Translations under genes and position numbers: made by a program
From: Paenibacillus planticolens
GTDB taxonomy: Bacteria > Bacillota > Bacilli > Paenibacillales > NBRC-103111
NCBI RefSeq assembly: GCF_013141725.1
Contig: NZ_WHNZ01000042.1
Coordinates: 124,001 to 188,000, forward strand
Reading direction: 5' to 3'
DNA length: 64,000 nt
Part shown: positions 23,342 through 32,102 of the stretch, one piece after another
How positions within the stretch are numbered: the first letter of the stretch is position 1
Layout of the letters: every line of letters begins with the position of its first letter
The notes under the pieces: generated by a model
Told to the model about the DNA's origin: nothing
Database searches by the model: none
The model's input: the letters and a program-made list of their open reading frames with translations, nothing else

Positions 23342-24966
23342 GCGATAATGCCATGCAAGTATTCATACCCGTGAAGCGCAAGTTCAATGGCTATCCGTTT
23401 GTCTGAGCGCATGAAATCTTCGCCTAGCAGTCGTGTTATTTTATCGAGCCGATGATAGAGGGTTTGCCTCACAATAAACAGCTCTTTGGCAGTCTCCTGT
23501 TTGGAACCGCTTAAAGCTAAATACATTTTCAAGGTTTTCATAAGCTGGCCGTTTTTTTCTTGGTCGTAACGAAGCAAGCTCCCGAGATATTCGTCAATAT
23601 ATGAAGTCAATCGCCCGGTTTGCTTCATGGTGTGAATGATTTTGTTGACATGCAGTTCATGATAGAAGGGCATATTTAATACCCCGATATCTTTCTGAAT
23701 GTTAATTGTATCCAAGGCGGTTTCATAGCTTTCCTTGAGCAGGGTAAGATCACTTATGACCTTGCCAATCCCCAAAAGAGGGGCGAAAGGAGCTGTCTCT
23801 GGGACGATCTCTGTTTTCCGCAATCGCTGGAGTGCTCGCAGGAGGCGATCTTGAAATGGCACGGTCGCTGCCGTCCCCAATTGATTAAGGAGGATGAATA
23901 CAAGATAAGAGTCGAATAAGGCAGGGACCAAATAGAAGCCTTCACTTTCGAAAATGGAGCGCGCTGCCATATGTTTCTGCGGCACCTGCGCTTCATGATC
24001 GTTGGTATTTTGCAAGGCAGAAGAGGTGTCAAACACACATACAACGGCTTGGTCGAGTTTTACGGTAGGTTTTTGAGCCAGCATGTAGTCTCGAATATCT
24101 TGTTGCGAATGCTTTCCGCTCAGCCAGCCGGTTACCCAAAGATCCTGTTTATAGCGCTTTTTCTCCTCGATGTAGGTGGTACGCATCATTTCCTGCGCAA
24201 TGGCGGTTGCGAATCGGTCTAGCGCAAGAATCTGAAATTCGCTTAACTCCTGTTCTCCGTACAATAACAGGTCGGCAAACAGACGATCCAAGGCTAAGAT
24301 CGGGCGATGCGCAAGCCGGCCTTTCAGCTCGGGCTGACGAAAGATTTCCCTGAAAATCCATTTTTCATAAAAAGCATGGGCTTCATCCTTCGGCATGTCC
24401 GGGATAAAACGGGCTTCCTCCCCAAACGGAAAAAAAGCGACCTGCACTTTCGTAGTTTGCTGCAATAGCTTCAAGATTGGCCGCAACCCTTTCCCCGAAA
24501 GGAGCAATTGATTCAACTGTGCGGAGAGGGCTTCCAGCTCGGACACCATGTTGTAATGCTGATGAATGAAATGGGCGTGCAAATCTTGCGTGATATCAAT
24601 ATAACGGACTTGCTCATGAAAAAAAATGAGTGGAAAATGTTCGCGCAGAGCAAGCTCTTTCATTCGTTCGAGGGGCAAATTCGTATACGGCCCCATTTCG
24701 ATACAGAGTCCGGATGCTCCGCTGTCTATCAACTGTTGGAGGAAGGAGAGGCTTAATTCTTCATTATCATGCCAGCCAATCCCTGTGTTGAGGATCAGTT
24801 CATTGCCATTCAATAAACGGCCGACCTGGGGGACTTCCATAATGTGAGCCCATCGCACCGTGCGGTTTAAGGCTTCTTCTGTGGCGACGGCTTCGGCTTG
24901 CTGAAACAAAGGACGCTGCAAAATATCTTTCACGGTTAATTGCATAAGTGTCTGCACCAATTCCAT
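23338..24966 (-). CDS. PucR-family transcriptional regulator
   Basis: A 542-residue PucR-type regulator. The N-terminal PucR domain begins LTVKDILQRPLFQQAEAVA and includes the WAHIMEVP motif. A GGDEF-like middle region follows. The C-terminal helix-turn-helix KMYLALSGSKQETAKELFIVRQTLYHRLDKI is characteristic. PucR of B. subtilis governs purine catabolism; here the neighbouring target is the pyrimidine operon, read toward it. AAAGG lies 6 bases before the ATG at 24966; another ATG at 24996 gives a longer form. The last codon overlaps the stop of the small gene at 23341, so no terminator fits between them. Confidence 0.88.
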   Translation of the reverse strand: MELVQTLMQLTVKDILQRPLFQQAEAVATEEALNRTVRWAHIMEVPQVGRLLNGNELILNTGIGWHDNEELSLSFLQQLIDSGASGLCIEMGPYTNLPLERMKELALREHFPLIFFHEQVRYIDITQDLHAHFIHQHYNMVSELEALSAQLNQLLLSGKGLRPILKLLQQTTKVQVAFFPFGEEARFIPDMPKDEAHAFYEKWIFREIFRQPELKGRLAHRPILALDRLFADLLLYGEQELSEFQILALDRFATAIAQEMMRTTYIEEKKRYKQDLWVTGWLSGKHSQQDIRDYMLAQKPTVKLDQAVVCVFDTSSALQNTNDHEAQVPQKHMAARSIFESEGFYLVPALFDSYLVFILLNQLGTAATVPFQDRLLRALQRLRKTEIVPETAPFAPLLGIGKVISDLTLLKESYETALDTINIQKDIGVLNMPFYHELHVNKIIHTMKQTGRLTSYIDEYLGSLLRYDQEKNGQLMKTLKMYLALSGSKQETAKELFIVRQTLYHRLDKITRLLGEDFMRSDKRIAIELALHGYEYLHGIIA

Positions 24967-25169
24967 CCACCGCCTTTGTGTTAAGGAAGGTAACATATGA
25001 GCCGATTTCGTAGTTTAAGTTTATTATAAAATGTTTTCAATGACTAGTGGTGGCCGCGAGAGATTGCGGTTTTTTGGCATTTTTTTTGCGAAAAAAACGT
25101 GCGTTGTCGGTTGTAGCTCAATTTAGTATGATTGGATATACGATTGGCAGAGGAGGACAATATTAAAGA

Positions 25170-25198
25170 GCATTAATAATTAATGCCATTAATAATTA
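25170..25198. promoter_or_regulatory. Operator-like palindrome and repeat before the ABC genes
   Basis: GCATTAAT-A-ATTAATGC (25170-25186) is a perfect 17-base palindrome. CATTAATAATTA repeats directly at 25171-25182 and 25187-25198, a 16-base step. It lies 20 bases before the first ABC gene. The binding protein is unknown. The form suits a MarR- or TetR-type dimer. Confidence 0.5.
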
Positions 25199-25217
25199 CT
25201 ACTGGAGGCCCTACATA

Positions 25218-26981
25218 ATGAAAGCAAAACCTAAGAAAAATAACTCGATGGGACAATATTCGGAGCTGTTGAGCCGCTATTTGTTTCCTCAGAAAGGTAC
25301 GCTCGCTTTACTAACGCTGCTTTTATTCGCTTCAATTGGATTACAGCTCGTCAATCCGCAAATTATTCGTTATTTTATCGATCAAGCCCAAGCCGGCAGT
25401 GCGATGCAGCCGCTGATTACAGCCGCCATATTCTTTATTGGTTTCTCGCTAGTACAGCAGCTTGTTTCCGTTATAGCGACCTATTACAGTGAAAATGTCG
25501 GATGGAAAACGACGAATAAGTTGCGTGTTGATTTAGCGGCGCACTGCCTGTCGCTCGATATGTCCTTTCATAAGTCGCATACGTCAGGCTCACTTATTGA
25601 ACGTGTAGATGGCGATGTGAATGCACTGGCGAATTTCTTCTCCAGTATGATCATTCATCTGTTCGGTAATTTGCTCCTTATGACAGGCATTATTGTTTTA
25701 TTATTCCGGGAGAACTGGATCATTGGAGCGGGGATGGCTTTTTTTGTCGTTTTTGCTGTTTTTATGATCCAGTGGATCCGCAAATTCGCTGTCCCCGTAT
25801 GGGCGGGCTGGCGGCAGGCCAACGCGGAGTTTTATGGTTTTATCGGCGAGCATTTGGAAGGGACGGAAGATATTCGCGCCAATGGAGCGGTCGGTTTCGT
25901 CATGAATCGCTTCTATACGATGCTTAGAAAGATGCTTCCTTTGCGTGTTAAAGCGTTTCTTGGCTTCTGCGCAATGTGGAACATGTCGATATTCGTTTTT
26001 GCGCTGGGCAACGCTCTGGCTTTTGGAATCAGCGCCTATCTGTGGTACAGCCAGAACATCTCGCTCGGTACGGTGTATTTGATTTTCTTTTACACGGAGC
26101 TGCTGGCAAAACCTATCGAGAAAATTCGCACACAGATGGAAGATTTGCAGAAAGCCGATGCAAGTATTTCGCGTATTCGGGAATTGTTCGCCATTCAATC
26201 CGAGATTAAGGATGGGCCAGGCGCGTCGCTGCCGAAAGGACCGCTTAGCGTTGAATTCCGCGATGTTACGTTCAGTTACGATGGAGATCAACCTACGCTG
26301 AAAGGTGTAGAGCTAAGCTTAAAGCCAGGGGAGGTCCTCGGCTTGCTTGGTCGAACTGGCAGCGGGAAGTCCACGATGGCGAGGCTTTTGCTGCGGTTTT
26401 ATGATCCGCAAAGTGGTACAATTGCGCTCGGCGGAACGGATATTCGCAGCTTTAAGCTGGCGGATCTTCGCAAACGTGTAGCGCTTGTGACGCAAAATAT
26501 CGAAATTATGCAGGGAACCATTCGGGATAATTTGACCTTTTATGATGAGTCGATCACCGATACAGAAATCGTTGATGTTTTGACAGAGCTTGGACTTGGC
26601 TCATGGTATGAGTCAATGCCGGAAGGTTTGGTCACGATGTTGGCCTCCGGGGGAGGCAGTCTGTCGGCAGGCGAAGCCCAATTGTTGGCGTTCGCACGCG
26701 TCTTTTTAACAAAACCTGACCTCGTCATTATGGATGAAGCTTCCTCGCGGCTTGATCCGCTGACCGAACAAAGGATTGAGAAGGCGGTTTCCAAGTTGTT
26801 GACGGAAAGATCCTGCATCATGATCGCACACCGGTTAGCCACGGTGCAGCGCGCGGATCATATCCTTATTTTGGATAACGGGCAAGTGATGGAAACGGGG
26901 AGAAGAGAGCAGCTGGCCGCAGATCCAAATTCCAGATTCAGCCAATTACTTGCTACTGGTCTTGAGGAGGTATTGGTATGA
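25218..26981 (+). CDS. ABC exporter half-transporter, subunit A
   Basis: A 587-residue ABC exporter with a six-helix membrane domain (about 1-330) and a C-terminal ATPase. Walker A GRTGSGKST is near 377, Walker B VIMDEASS near 503 with the catalytic Glu, and the switch His is in IMIAHRLATVQ. The signature is degenerate: LSAGEAQ in place of LSGGQ. With the partner gene this predicts a heterodimer with one good ATP site (this Walker A/B with the partner's signature). Similar pairs in Bacilli export drugs, lipids or peptides (YfiBC, BmrCD); the substrate is unknown. GGAGGCCCTACATA precedes the ATG. It overlaps the partner by 4 bases. Confidence 0.9.
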   Translation: MKAKPKKNNSMGQYSELLSRYLFPQKGTLALLTLLLFASIGLQLVNPQIIRYFIDQAQAGSAMQPLITAAIFFIGFSLVQQLVSVIATYYSENVGWKTTNKLRVDLAAHCLSLDMSFHKSHTSGSLIERVDGDVNALANFFSSMIIHLFGNLLLMTGIIVLLFRENWIIGAGMAFFVVFAVFMIQWIRKFAVPVWAGWRQANAEFYGFIGEHLEGTEDIRANGAVGFVMNRFYTMLRKMLPLRVKAFLGFCAMWNMSIFVFALGNALAFGISAYLWYSQNISLGTVYLIFFYTELLAKPIEKIRTQMEDLQKADASISRIRELFAIQSEIKDGPGASLPKGPLSVEFRDVTFSYDGDQPTLKGVELSLKPGEVLGLLGRTGSGKSTMARLLLRFYDPQSGTIALGGTDIRSFKLADLRKRVALVTQNIEIMQGTIRDNLTFYDESITDTEIVDVLTELGLGSWYESMPEGLVTMLASGGGSLSAGEAQLLAFARVFLTKPDLVIMDEASSRLDPLTEQRIEKAVSKLLTERSCIMIAHRLATVQRADHILILDNGQVMETGRREQLAADPNSRFSQLLATGLEEVLV

Positions 26982-28885
26982 ATACGTTTCAATATTTGTG
27001 GCGGCTTATTATGTACCGCCGTTTGCGTTATTTTGTAAATGCGTTAGCATGGACGGTTATTTATTTGGCTCCGATTGCCCCAGGCTTAATTACGAAACAG
27101 TTTTTTGATTCCTTGACAGGACATTCCAGTCTCGGCTATGGGGTCTGGGGATTAATCGCACTGCTCATTGCTGCCGCATTAGGGCGAATCTGTCTTATTA
27201 TTATCGGATTTATTACGGATGTTCATTTCCGCTTCCGAATGGGCATGCTGCTGCGAAGAAACTTGCTTGAGCATGTCTTAAAGCAGCCGGGAGCACAAGC
27301 CATTCCGGTATCGCCGGGGGAAGCGATCAGTCATTTCCGGGACGATGTGGATCAATCCGAGGAGGCCGCAAGCTGGTCAGTCGATGTGTTTGGCTTGACT
27401 TGTTTTGCAATCGTGTCCGGTTTTATTTTGATTCGCATTGATGCTCAGATGACGCTGCTCGTTTTTCTGCCGATCGTACTAGTCATAACGGCTGCGCAGT
27501 TAGCGACGGTTCGTCTTCAGAAATATCGCGCGGCGAGCAGAGAAGCAACGTCCAAAGTGACAGGAGAAATCAGCGAAATGTTCGGCAATGTGCAGGCCAT
27601 TCAGGTGGCTGGTGCCGAGAAACGCGTCATTGAGCGTTTCCGCAGTTTCGGTGATAACCGCAGGAAAGCGATGTTGAAAGATCGTTTAATGTCGGAGCTG
27701 CTGGATTCGGTGTTTTCCAACTCTGTGAATTTGGGAACCGGGCTCATTTTGCTGCTGGCAGGTACGAAAATGAGAGCCGGCGATTTCACGGTCGGAGACT
27801 TCGCGCTTTTCGTTTACTATTTGACCTTCGTGACGCAATTTATTACGAATGTCGGCAAGTTTATTACGTATTTTAAGCAGATGAGCGTATCCTTGGAAAG
27901 GTTAACGTTACTTTTGCAGGGAGCTTCGGCAAAGGTTCTAACGATGGTTAATTCGCTGCATTTGAAGCAAAAAGGCAAGGGCCGGGAAGCCGGACGGAAG
28001 GAAACTGGGGAGCGAGGCTTGAGTGTGGTTGAGCAGAGTGTGAGTGGAGCGGTTGGCGGTATGAGCAGAGTGGAGGAGAGCGAGAGTGGAGCGAAGGGGA
28101 GCATGCGCAGAACGGAGCAACCCACAAATGACGTGCAGAGGGGCGAGGCTGCCTTGCGGCGGCTTGATGTGAATGGGCTGAGTTATGCTTATGGGGATAC
28201 AGGCAGAGGCATTTCGGACATTCACTTCAGCTTGCAAAGGGGATCGTTCACCGTTGTAACGGGAACAATTGGTTCCGGCAAGACCACGCTAGTTCGCTCA
28301 CTCCTTGGGCTGCTGCCCAAAGGGGAGGGAACGATCGCGTGGAACGGTGTGCCCGTCGAAGACCCGGGCACGTTCTTTACTCCGCCGCGGAGTGCTTACA
28401 CCGCGCAAGTGCCGCGGTTGTACAGCGATACGCTGCGCAACAATATTTTGCTCGGGCAAGCGGAGCAAAACGACACCTTGCGTGAGGCGCTGCACGCGGC
28501 GGTGCTGGAGTACGACGTCGCGCAGCTGCCTGACGGGCTCGACACCGTCATCGGCCCGCGCGGGGTGAAACTCTCCGGCGGCCAAGCGCAGCGGACGGCT
28601 GCAGCGCGCATGCTCGTGCGCGACGCCGAGCTGTACGTCTTCGACGACTTGTCGAGCGCACTCGACGTCGAAACGGAACAGAAGCTCTGGGAGCGGATGT
28701 TCCAGCGTCGAAGAGATGCGACGTGTTTAGTCGTCTCGCACCGCAAAACAGCGCTGACGCGGGCGGATCACATCATCGTCATGAAGGATGGCCGCGTCGA
28801 AGCTGAGGGCACTTCAGAGGAACTGCTGAAGCGGAGCGCAACGTTCCGTGAACTTTGGTACGGCGACGAGCGGAAGTCAGAGTAA
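26978..28885 (+). CDS. ABC exporter half-transporter, subunit B, with repeat linker
   Basis: A 635-residue partner of the upstream subunit, starting at an ATGA overlap. The membrane domain covers about 1-315 and the ATPase about 385-635. Walker A GTIGSGKTT is near 428 and the canonical signature LSGGQAQR near 530. Walker B reads YVFDDLSS, so the catalytic Glu is Asp: the non-hydrolysing site of a heterodimeric exporter. The switch His is present (VVSHRK). Between the domains lies an unusual hydrophilic linker of about 70 residues with two imperfect repeats rich in Ser, Glu and Gly (SVVEQSVSGAVGGMSR, then VEESESGAKGSMRR), absent from typical half-transporters. Confidence 0.9.
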   Translation: MNTFQYLWRLIMYRRLRYFVNALAWTVIYLAPIAPGLITKQFFDSLTGHSSLGYGVWGLIALLIAAALGRICLIIIGFITDVHFRFRMGMLLRRNLLEHVLKQPGAQAIPVSPGEAISHFRDDVDQSEEAASWSVDVFGLTCFAIVSGFILIRIDAQMTLLVFLPIVLVITAAQLATVRLQKYRAASREATSKVTGEISEMFGNVQAIQVAGAEKRVIERFRSFGDNRRKAMLKDRLMSELLDSVFSNSVNLGTGLILLLAGTKMRAGDFTVGDFALFVYYLTFVTQFITNVGKFITYFKQMSVSLERLTLLLQGASAKVLTMVNSLHLKQKGKGREAGRKETGERGLSVVEQSVSGAVGGMSRVEESESGAKGSMRRTEQPTNDVQRGEAALRRLDVNGLSYAYGDTGRGISDIHFSLQRGSFTVVTGTIGSGKTTLVRSLLGLLPKGEGTIAWNGVPVEDPGTFFTPPRSAYTAQVPRLYSDTLRNNILLGQAEQNDTLREALHAAVLEYDVAQLPDGLDTVIGPRGVKLSGGQAQRTAAARMLVRDAELYVFDDLSSALDVETEQKLWERMFQRRRDATCLVVSHRKTALTRADHIIVMKDGRVEAEGTSEELLKRSATFRELWYGDERKSE

Positions 28886-28891
28886 ATAAAT

Positions 28892-28926
28892 AGAGGGAGC
28901 CAAAAGGGCTTCCTCTTTGTTTTTAA
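28892..28926 (+). terminator. Terminator after the ABC operon
   Basis: GAGGGAGCC-AAAAG-GGCTTCCTC followed by TTTGTTTTTAATTT. Confidence 0.85.
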
Positions 28927-29034
28927 TTTAGGCGGACTCCCTCGCCAAGGTTAAGCATGTTTTACAGCGTTAACGCAGCCAGATGGCCCATCCCGCATAA
29001 GTTAACGATGAAAAACAACGTTTCGTTGCACTCT

Positions 29035-29109
29035 GCGTTTAGCGAGGTATGTGATTTCACGTGAGACGATCATTTTGGACGTCTCACGGTGAAACTACTC
29101 GATAAACGC
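29035..29109. repeat. Long imperfect inverted repeat (75 bp)
   Basis: Outer arms GCGTTTAGCGAG (29035-29046) and CTCGATAAACGC (29098-29109) match at 11 of 12 positions. Inner arms TTTCAC-GTGAGAC and GTCTCACGGTGAAA pair with one bulge. No T-run follows and no open frame uses it. It lies in the 327-base gap between the ABC operon and the Nudix gene. Apart from this and the short palindrome GCGTTAACGC (28967-28976), I see nothing in that gap. Confidence 0.6.
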
Positions 29110-29253
29110 TGCCGAAAAGGCCTTTTTGCCCTTCTCACCATTAAGGGCAACCACCATCACGCTCTCTATTTCGGATATTTTCGAGCATTTGGAGGAAATT
29201 ACTGGTAGACAAACGAATAGTTGATTGTAGCAGTATGAGGAGGAAAAGCGCAT

Positions 29254-29709
29254 ATGCCAATAGACAAAAAACAAACCTATCATGTCCTGGCCAGAGGCAT
29301 TATTTTGAGCGGGGACTTCCTGTTAGTTGCACGTTGCATCGGAATGGATCATACTTTCCTTCCTGGCGGACACGTTGAGTTCCATGAAGGTATACGAGCT
29401 TCGCTGGCAAGAGAAATCAAAGAAGAGCTTGGTTTAGCGAGTGAAGTGAAGACTTACATTGGAGCTGTTGAAGCTGAGTTTGATCTGGAGGATGTGTATC
29501 ATCAAGAGATAAACCATCTATTTCTTGCAGACGTCCCCGCCATAAACCATCAGCAAAATCCAGAGTCGATAGAAAAACATCTCGAATTTTACTGGATACC
29601 GCTGAATGAAATGGAAGCACATAATCTGCAACCATATCCGGTAAGGACGGTTATAACCCAATATGTTTATGAGGGGTTAGGGCCATATTTTGAGAGTACT
29701 TTTCAGTAA
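29254..29709 (+). CDS. Nudix hydrolase
   Basis: A 151-residue Nudix protein. The box GGHVEFHEGIRASLAREIKEELGL fits the GX5EX7REUXEEXGU pattern completely, so it should bind Mg2+ and hydrolyse a nucleoside diphosphate linked to another moiety. Substrates are diverse in this family (8-oxo-dGTP, ADP-ribose, capped RNA) and none can be chosen from sequence. AGGAGGAAAAGCGCAT precedes the ATG. The next gene, a damaged acetyltransferase, follows 26 bases later. Confidence 0.88.
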   Translation: MPIDKKQTYHVLARGIILSGDFLLVARCIGMDHTFLPGGHVEFHEGIRASLAREIKEELGLASEVKTYIGAVEAEFDLEDVYHQEINHLFLADVPAINHQQNPESIEKHLEFYWIPLNEMEAHNLQPYPVRTVITQYVYEGLGPYFESTFQ

Positions 29710-29735
29710 ATTGGATGGGAGAGATGGAGGCACTT

Positions 29736-30258
29736 ATGCAGATACAGATCAGAACGGAAGAAAAAAAGGATCATCAGGCCGTATATGACCTGAATGTCGC
29801 AGCATTTGGAAACAGAGAGGATGAAGCTCAATTAGTTGAGCGCGTTCGGTCTTCACAAGGTTCTATACCTGAACTCTCCATTGTTGCGGAAATGAACGAT
29901 CAAATTGTCGGACACGTTTTATTAAGTAAAGCCAAAATAATAGATAGCAAAGAAGAGCACGATGTTATTGTACTAGCCCCCAATAGCTGTAATTCCTAAC
30001 TATCAAAAACAAAGCGTAGGTTCCCAGCTAATTCGCGAAGGAATCCGCAGAACAAGAGATTTAGGATACGGAGCTATTTTGCTGATCGGTCATCCGAGCT
30101 ATTATCCCAAGTTTGGATTTATGCCGGCAAGAAATTATGGTTTTGGGCTGAAACAATTTCAAGTGCCGGATGATGTTTTTATGGTATGCGAAGTTGTAGA
30201 GTGCTATTTGCAGAATAAGCGCGGGGAGCTTCAGTATCCCGATTCTTTTTTTAGCTGA
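29736..30258 (+). pseudogene. GNAT N-acetyltransferase, frameshifted
   Basis: The first frame gives the N-terminal half of a YhbS-like GNAT (YDLNVAAFGNREDEAQLVERV, LSIVAEMNDQIVGHVLLS) and stops at 29999. The next frame continues the same family from about 29977: LAPIAVIPNYQKQSVGSQLI, REGIRRTRDLGYGAILLIG, YYPKFGFMPARNYG, ending at 30258. One extra C in a run of five (29977-29981) explains the break: removing it restores a protein of about 174 codons with the acetyl-CoA loop region (QKQSVGSQLI). The start at 29736 has ATGGAGG upstream. Either a recent pseudogene or a base-calling error in the homopolymer. Confidence 0.85.
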
Positions 30259-30290
30259 GTTATTTTCTGTCAAAAAGGAGAGGTTGCTCC

Positions 30291-30767
30291 ATGCTAAAAG
30301 CCATTATTTTTGATCTGGATGGGACGCTGCTCGATCGACAGGCATCCCTGGAAGCTTTTGTGAAACATCAGCATTCTCGTATGGTTGAGCTTCAAAGCAT
30401 TGACAAATACAAGTATGTGAACAGATTCATTGAATTGGACCAGAGAGGATATGTATGGAAGGACAAGGTGTATCAGCAGCTCACACAGGAATTCGGTCTG
30501 GCTATGGATACTGTACTCGTATCTGAAATAGAAGGACTGCGAAAGCCAGATCCAGAGATTTTTTTAAGAGCCTTAAATAACTTGGGTGTTCAGCCAAATG
30601 AAGCTGCGTATATCGGGGATCATCCGGAGAACGACGTAGGCGCTAGCCGTAGGGTAGGGATGAAAGGCATTTGGAAGAAAGACGCCTATTTTGAAGGTGA
30701 TTTCGAGCGGGATCATACGATCGGGGATTTGATAGAACTCAAGGAGTATGTGCAGAAGTTCGCCTAA
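30291..30767 (+). CDS. HAD-superfamily hydrolase with internal deletion
   Basis: A 158-residue HAD phosphatase. Motif I DLDGT (residues 8-12), the motif III Lys in EGLRKPDPEIF and motif IV GDHPENDV are intact, but family relatives have about 230 residues. The missing part lies after YQQLTQEFGLAMD (near 30510) and includes the rest of the cap domain and motif II (the Ser/Thr of the usual ITNG-like stretch). The reading frame is kept. Without motif II the enzyme is unlikely to work as a phosphatase, so it may be a decayed gene. AAAAGGAGAGG lies before the ATG. Confidence 0.8.
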   Translation: MLKAIIFDLDGTLLDRQASLEAFVKHQHSRMVELQSIDKYKYVNRFIELDQRGYVWKDKVYQQLTQEFGLAMDTVLVSEIEGLRKPDPEIFLRALNNLGVQPNEAAYIGDHPENDVGASRRVGMKGIWKKDAYFEGDFERDHTIGDLIELKEYVQKFA

Positions 30768-30796
30768 TATAGTGAATCAGCAAAGGAGGAGAGTTT

Positions 30797-31222
30797 ATGA
30801 AATCGGAGAAAATCGTAGGACTTACGGCTTCTGCAGGTTTTCAAATCGGTGTTAGAAGGACGATTCCTATCAGCCAAGGGAAGGCATGGGAGGTGCTGAT
30901 TTTGCCGCAGGGCCGTAAACTTTGGTTGGGGGATCTTGCAGAAGAAATGACTTTCGAAAAAGGGAGCGCGTACTGTACGGCGGATGGGCTTAAAGGGGTT
31001 GTTCGCGTAGTTAAACCATACGAGCAGCTTCGCCTCACATGGCAGCCGGCTGCTTGGCCAGAAGCTTCAACCTTGCAAATTCGTCTGCTGCCTGCCGGCT
31101 CTCCCGGCAAAACGACGATCTCCTTTCATCAAGAAAAACTGGACAGTTTGCAGCGCAGAGAAGAGATGAAGGTGCACTGGGAAGCCGTCATTAGCGGCCT
31201 GCAGGAGCTTGCTCACCAATGA
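30797..31222 (+). CDS. SRPBCC / AHSA1-domain protein
   Basis: A 141-residue START-like (SRPBCC) protein. The N-terminal VRRTIPISQGKAWEVLILPQ, the middle LRLTWQPAAWPEASTLQIRLLP and the C-terminal EEMKVHWEAVISGLQELA follow the AHSA1 (Aha1 C-terminal-like) pattern of a helix-grip fold with a hydrophobic cavity. Such bacterial proteins bind small hydrophobic ligands; no reaction is assigned. AAAGGAGGAGAG precedes the ATG. It overlaps amj by 4 bases and is likely co-transcribed with it. Confidence 0.8.
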   Translation: MKSEKIVGLTASAGFQIGVRRTIPISQGKAWEVLILPQGRKLWLGDLAEEMTFEKGSAYCTADGLKGVVRVVKPYEQLRLTWQPAAWPEASTLQIRLLPAGSPGKTTISFHQEKLDSLQRREEMKVHWEAVISGLQELAHQ

Positions 31223-32019
31223 CCATGACGAATACGCTCATTCTTGTTTTTATTTTGACGATGATTATTCATACGGCTGAAACATTGTCCTACTCCATTC
31301 GGTTTGCCGGGGTGCAGGTGAACAAGCTGGCCGTGGCGCTCTCCTTAGTTGGCATCGTGGTGCTCGTTTCGCGTACAGCAAATTTAATTCAGGCCCCGAT
31401 GACGGCTAAATTCGTTGATTTTGCCAAGGCCGAGCCAACCTTTGATTTAGAAAGATATTTTCGGATTTCCTTATTCGCCTCCTCTATCGGAACATTGATT
31501 GCCATTGCTTTATTTCCTTCTTTTATCAATCTCAGTGTTCGCGTCATCGCCCGTTTGGAAGTGGCAGGATCTATCCCGAAGCTCATTTCAAGCGTGACCG
31601 TAGAACAGCTGAAACAAACCAAAAAATATTTGAAAAAGCCCAAATTCAAGCTGAGCCAATTCCGCTATCTCGGTGTCTCCAAACGGTTCTTGGTCATCAA
31701 TATATTGGTGACAGCCTTTTACTCCGTTGGGGTGCTGTCATCACTGTATGCGGCACATTTGTTGCCTGAGTTTGCAACTACCGCTTCCCAGGCATCGGGC
31801 CTTATCAACGGGATCGCGACGATTTTGCTCACGATTTTCATCGATCCACAGCTGGGTCTTATTACCGATAAAGCGCTGCAGGATGAATCCCAGCGCAGGC
31901 AGCTAGGGAAAATTTACGCGCTGCTCATGACATCGCGTTTTCTGGGCACCTTGTTGGCGCAAGTGTTTCTTATCCCTTCGGCGCATTTTATCGGCTGGAT
32001 CGTGAAATGGATCTTCTAA
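31219..32019 (+). CDS. amj: Lipid II flippase Amj
   Basis: A 266-residue polytopic protein of the Amj family (formerly DUF2837, B. subtilis YdaH), an alternative to MurJ that flips lipid II across the membrane for peptidoglycan synthesis. The N-terminal block LTMIIHTAETLSYSIRFAGV and the basic loop QTKKYLKKPKFKLSQFRYLG are family hallmarks, and about six hydrophobic segments are seen. In B. subtilis amj is induced by cell-envelope stress through sigma-M; no sigma-M promoter is evident here. The start overlaps the SRPBCC gene (ATGA), and an ATG two codons later is an alternative. Confidence 0.88.
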   Translation: MTMTNTLILVFILTMIIHTAETLSYSIRFAGVQVNKLAVALSLVGIVVLVSRTANLIQAPMTAKFVDFAKAEPTFDLERYFRISLFASSIGTLIAIALFPSFINLSVRVIARLEVAGSIPKLISSVTVEQLKQTKKYLKKPKFKLSQFRYLGVSKRFLVINILVTAFYSVGVLSSLYAAHLLPEFATTASQASGLINGIATILLTIFIDPQLGLITDKALQDESQRRQLGKIYALLMTSRFLGTLLAQVFLIPSAHFIGWIVKWIF

Positions 32020-32102
32020 TTCTTTCAATTCCTTTCTTTCAGGTGAGCAGCTTGTTATAATAGCTATTATCATAGTAGCGCAGCTAGAAACGGAGTCTTG
32101 GG

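Noticed and set aside
25701-26291. Antisense open frame of 196 codons inside the first ABC exporter gene
   Set aside because: Opposite a clear ABC gene, no family pattern, no start signals.
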